Assembly (NCBI RefSeq): GCF_900103215.1
Contig: NZ_FNGV01000003.1
Coordinates: forward strand, 62,001-126,000
Direction of reading: 5' to 3'
From: Kriegella aquimaris
GTDB taxonomy: Bacteria; Bacteroidota; Bacteroidia; Flavobacteriales; Flavobacteriaceae
Length of the DNA stretch: 64,000 nt
This document shows, piece by piece, positions 62,107 to 64,000 of the stretch; the first letter of the stretch is position 1, and every line of letters begins with the position of its first letter. Made by a program: the position numbers and the translations under genes. Under the pieces are notes generated by a model. It made no database searches. It saw only the letters and a program-made list of their open reading frames with translations, and was not told where the DNA came from.

Positions 62107-62835
62107 CTAATTAAAGTTCATTCTACCAGAACCCACATTTCCTGTGGAATAATAATCCCAACCGCTAGAGGTATTATTGTCCAACCAAACCTCTGGGGAT
62201 GAAAACACATGGGTACTTCCTGATGCAGATCCCGATTGATAACTAGTATGAACATGGATATCAAAGTTCTTTACATACCAACCATCGGTACCTTGTAGTG
62301 CTAAGGTAGCATTTTCTGCTTCCAACCACCCAATAGATGGATTTTGTGTGGTTGATCTAAAAAGGTAAACACCCCAACCACCTTCATGGTCATTATACGG
62401 CCAAGCATGATCTAATTTCATCCAGCTCAAATGTCGATGTCCTGCATCGGTTAAAAAATTGACCCTAGCCCAAACATTGCCATCGGTATCATTGTTTGAT
62501 TGGGTACCTGTATTTGTCTGCACTTTGTAGAACCATTCCGTACTCTTTGCAGCACTTTTGTTTTCTTTAATATATTTGGCCACCTCCTTTTCAGAAGCTG
62601 CTTCTACATCCTCTTTACTCATTGATGCATCATATTGCAGTTGTAGAACTGGACTTAATACTTCAGAAGTTTCTTCCGAAACCGAATCGTTGTTACCAGT
62701 TACACTCTTAAAGCCCTCCTCTTGGGCGTCATTCTTCGGCAGCTCCGTTTCCGTGTCCGATTTCTCACACGATATGACAAAAAGACTTCCCATAAATAGG
62801 AATGTAAATGCTCTAATAATATTTATACGTTTCAT
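62107..62835 (-). CDS. Secreted lipoprotein with a C-terminal beta-sandwich-like domain
   Basis: This 242-residue protein begins MKRINIIRAFTFLFMGSLF and ends its signal with the lipobox FVISC (Cys23). A Ser/Glu/Asp-rich linker (about 25-60) tethers it to the outer surface. Helical residues 60-100 follow, then a domain with NVWARVNFLTDAG, WMKLDHAWPYNDHEGGWGVYLF (cue NDHEGGWGVYLF) and ENATLALQGTDGWYVKNFDIHV. The pattern recalls PLAT/LH2-like or carbohydrate-binding sandwiches. It may bind glycan or lipid on the cell surface. No catalytic motif is seen. A -7 promoter element lies about 96 bases upstream. Confidence 0.72.
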   Translation of the reverse strand: MKRINIIRAFTFLFMGSLFVISCEKSDTETELPKNDAQEEGFKSVTGNNDSVSEETSEVLSPVLQLQYDASMSKEDVEAASEKEVAKYIKENKSAAKSTEWFYKVQTNTGTQSNNDTDGNVWARVNFLTDAGHRHLSWMKLDHAWPYNDHEGGWGVYLFRSTTQNPSIGWLEAENATLALQGTDGWYVKNFDIHVHTSYQSGSASGSTHVFSSPEVWLDNNTSSGWDYYSTGNVGSGRMNFN

Positions 62836-63310
62836 TTTCTAAAATTTAAAGATTAAAATTGATTTTCATTTGATCGATACATCGAAAAATCCGCTAGCAA
62901 GAATTCTGTACGTCATCAAATAGTATGGAGCAAATGTAAATAATGGACTACAAAATAAAAGTAAGAAATGTATAGATGGTCTATGCTGACGTGTTCGTTG
63001 CTCAATGAGCAATTCAATAGGTGTTTTCTACATAAAATATTGAATTTTACAGAAATTTTGCCCGTCACCATGTAAAAAAACATCCTCTTAGAATCAATTA
63101 AGTAAACTTTTCCAAGGATGGAAATAAGAACAAATATGAAGAGTAATTCTCATAGAAATCTGATAGAATTATTAGGCTTTAAAAAAATGAACACAATTGA
63201 AAACAGGGCGTTGACCACAAAAGACCACCTATTTACCACATAATTTTCTTTATCCCGTAAAGTTGGTCTTTCTTGCACTCCCAAATCTTAAATGAACTAA
63301 ACCTGCTCCT
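62836..63310. other. 475-bp spacer between two divergent small genes
   Basis: It holds the lipoprotein promoter candidate at 62931-62938 (minus strand). The rest is AT-rich without open frames on either strand of interest. No exact TAnnTTTG was found for the plus-strand gene at 63311. Confidence 0.5.
62931..62938 (-). promoter_or_regulatory. Candidate -7 promoter element for the lipoprotein gene
   Basis: The minus strand reads TACATTTG, an exact TAnnTTTG match, about 96 bases before the ATG at 62835. No TTG lies at ideal -33 spacing. Confidence 0.4.
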
Positions 63311-63856
63311 ATGTGCAAGAAATCATTATTATCAACTCTTTTCCTATTAACTATCATGTTTGCATCGGCAAACTGTGATAATACTTATTCATCTGTTTCC
63401 TATGTTTTAAGCCATACCAAGAAATCAATGAGCTCCAATAATTTTGAGCATCAGAAATACTATGCTACCAGAGCATTGGAAGCTTTGGAGAAAACACAAA
63501 AATTGGCAAAAACATGCGGATGTGAACCAGCCATGGAGGCTATTTTTGATGGATTGGATAATCTGGAAAAAGCAATCGAACAAGACGATTGGGATATGGG
63601 TCGACACTATACCAAAAAGGCACTTGAAAATACGCAAGACGTAATTAATCAACTCGACCTTTTTACCCAGAACAATCAAGATGAAATCAATGATTCCGAT
63701 AGCTTTCCGGTTGAAACTTCACCCGAAGCCACAGCATTACAGCTAGAATTGGAAAAGATTAAGCAGAAGCAACTTCAATTGGCTGAAGAACAAAAAAAAT
63801 TACTTCAACGGCGTAAAACAATTGAAGACGAAATAGCTACTATAGCTAGCTATTAA
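63311..63856 (+). CDS. Small secreted helical protein with C-terminal coiled coil
   Basis: This 181-residue protein has a signal peptide (about 1-22, LLSTLFLLTIMFASANC; the Cys at 22 may be a lipid site but the preceding residues fit a lipobox poorly). Two helical repeats with related spacing follow: FEHQKYYATRALEALEKTQ and WDMGRHYTKKALENTQDVI. A Cys pair (CGC, about 69-71) separates them. The last 50 residues form a Gln/Lys/Glu coiled coil. The two-helix repeat suggests a TPR-like or four-helix module. Function unknown; no partner gene is recognisable. Confidence 0.72.
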   Translation: MCKKSLLSTLFLLTIMFASANCDNTYSSVSYVLSHTKKSMSSNNFEHQKYYATRALEALEKTQKLAKTCGCEPAMEAIFDGLDNLEKAIEQDDWDMGRHYTKKALENTQDVINQLDLFTQNNQDEINDSDSFPVETSPEATALQLELEKIKQKQLQLAEEQKKLLQRRKTIEDEIATIASY

Positions 63857-63885
63857 TTTATATAAGCGGTTTCTGTAACCCTATA

Positions 63886-63918
63886 TCGTTCCTATCAACA
63901 AGTACATGGTAGGAACGA
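63886..63918. other. Intergenic hairpin near the right edge
   Basis: TCGTTCCTA and TAGGAACGA form a perfect 9-bp stem with a 15-base loop, 30 bases after the last plus-strand stop. Neither side has a good T-run, so a terminator function is uncertain. Confidence 0.45.
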
Positions 63919-63948
63919 AAATTTTAGGCCATGTGCATTCACGATTGC

Positions 63949-64000
63949 TTAAAATCTACTCTTTAAAATTTCTGCTTTAACTCCCTTTTCTTTAATTTGG
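63949..64000 (-). CDS. Possible 3' end of a minus-strand gene running off the window
   Basis: A minus-strand frame is open from the right edge to TAA at 63951-63949, giving QIKEKGVKAEILKSRF. Seventeen codons are too few to identify a protein. It is noted only because it fits a gene continuing outside the window and faces the hairpin at 63886-63918. Confidence 0.25.
   Translation of the reverse strand, partial: QIKEKGVKAEILKSRF

Noticed and set aside
1-64000. tRNA, rRNA, insertion sequences or attachment sites
   Set aside because: None was recognised on either strand by eye; a tRNAscan-SE and IS search would be needed to exclude short ones fully.

Overview
The window reads as chromosome of a marine-type member of the Flavobacteriaceae (Bacteroidota). 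The grounds are AT-rich spacers, Bacteroidota-style -7 promoter elements (TAnnTTTG), lipoproteins with short N-termini, a Tat-exported Gfo/Idh/MocA protein next to a family 8 type polysaccharide lyase, and gene families typical of that group. The genus cannot be fixed from sequence alone. I saw no rRNA, tRNA, insertion sequence or CRISPR array.

Layout. 1-2.4 kb (+): a sugar-related operon of a DegT-type aminotransferase (5' end outside the window), a Gfo/Idh/MocA oxidoreductase and a ROK kinase. 2.5-3.7 kb (-): a peroxiredoxin-like protein and an NAD(P)-binding epimerase-like protein. 4.2-20.4 kb: branched-chain amino acid synthesis, with leuC-leuD-leuA-type-leuB on + and ilvD-ilvB-(methyltransferase)-ilvN-ilvC plus ilvA on -. 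An AraJ-like MFS exporter and gapN lie between the two halves. 20.7-24.9 kb (+): a di-heme cytochrome c peroxidase, a beta-helix/cytochrome c fusion and an aldehyde dehydrogenase. 24.8-27.2 kb (-): pxpABC (5-oxoprolinase). 27.5-28.5 kb (+): two small poorly known genes.

28.6-57.6 kb (-): the highlight, an essentially complete extracellular contractile injection system (eCIS, Afp/PVC/AlgoCIS type). In transcription order it has a DUF4255 tail terminator, an unidentified 325-residue protein, a sheath with a large Ala-rich insertion, two tubes, a 52-residue DUF5908-like protein, a LysM hub protein, a VgrG-like spike, a PAAR tip, gp25, two large baseplate proteins, a 1280-residue PKD-bearing protein and a tape-measure protein. 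A cargo-like block follows: a signal-less astacin-type metalloprotease, a Gln/Glu-repeat DUF4157 protein, a lipoprotein, a small protein, a 1427-residue DUF4157 protein ending in a DNA/RNA non-specific nuclease, and an N-acetylmuramidase-like protein. The Afp15-like AAA+ ATPase closes the cluster. No phage capsid, terminase or integrase genes and no type VI membrane-complex genes are present, so this is neither a prophage nor a T6SS.

57.6-64 kb: an 855-bp spacer, a Tat-type Gfo/Idh/MocA protein, a family 8 type polysaccharide lyase, a secreted lipoprotein and a small secreted coiled-coil protein.

How the genes work together. The leu and ilv genes cover the pathway from threonine and pyruvate to isoleucine and valine and the leucine-specific branch; the final transaminase is not in the window. 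The eCIS genes supply tube, sheath, baseplate, length control, terminator and ATPase. The downstream DUF4157 nuclease, astacin and muramidase are the likely payloads or helpers. Assignments rest on motifs and gene order read by eye; no database search was run.
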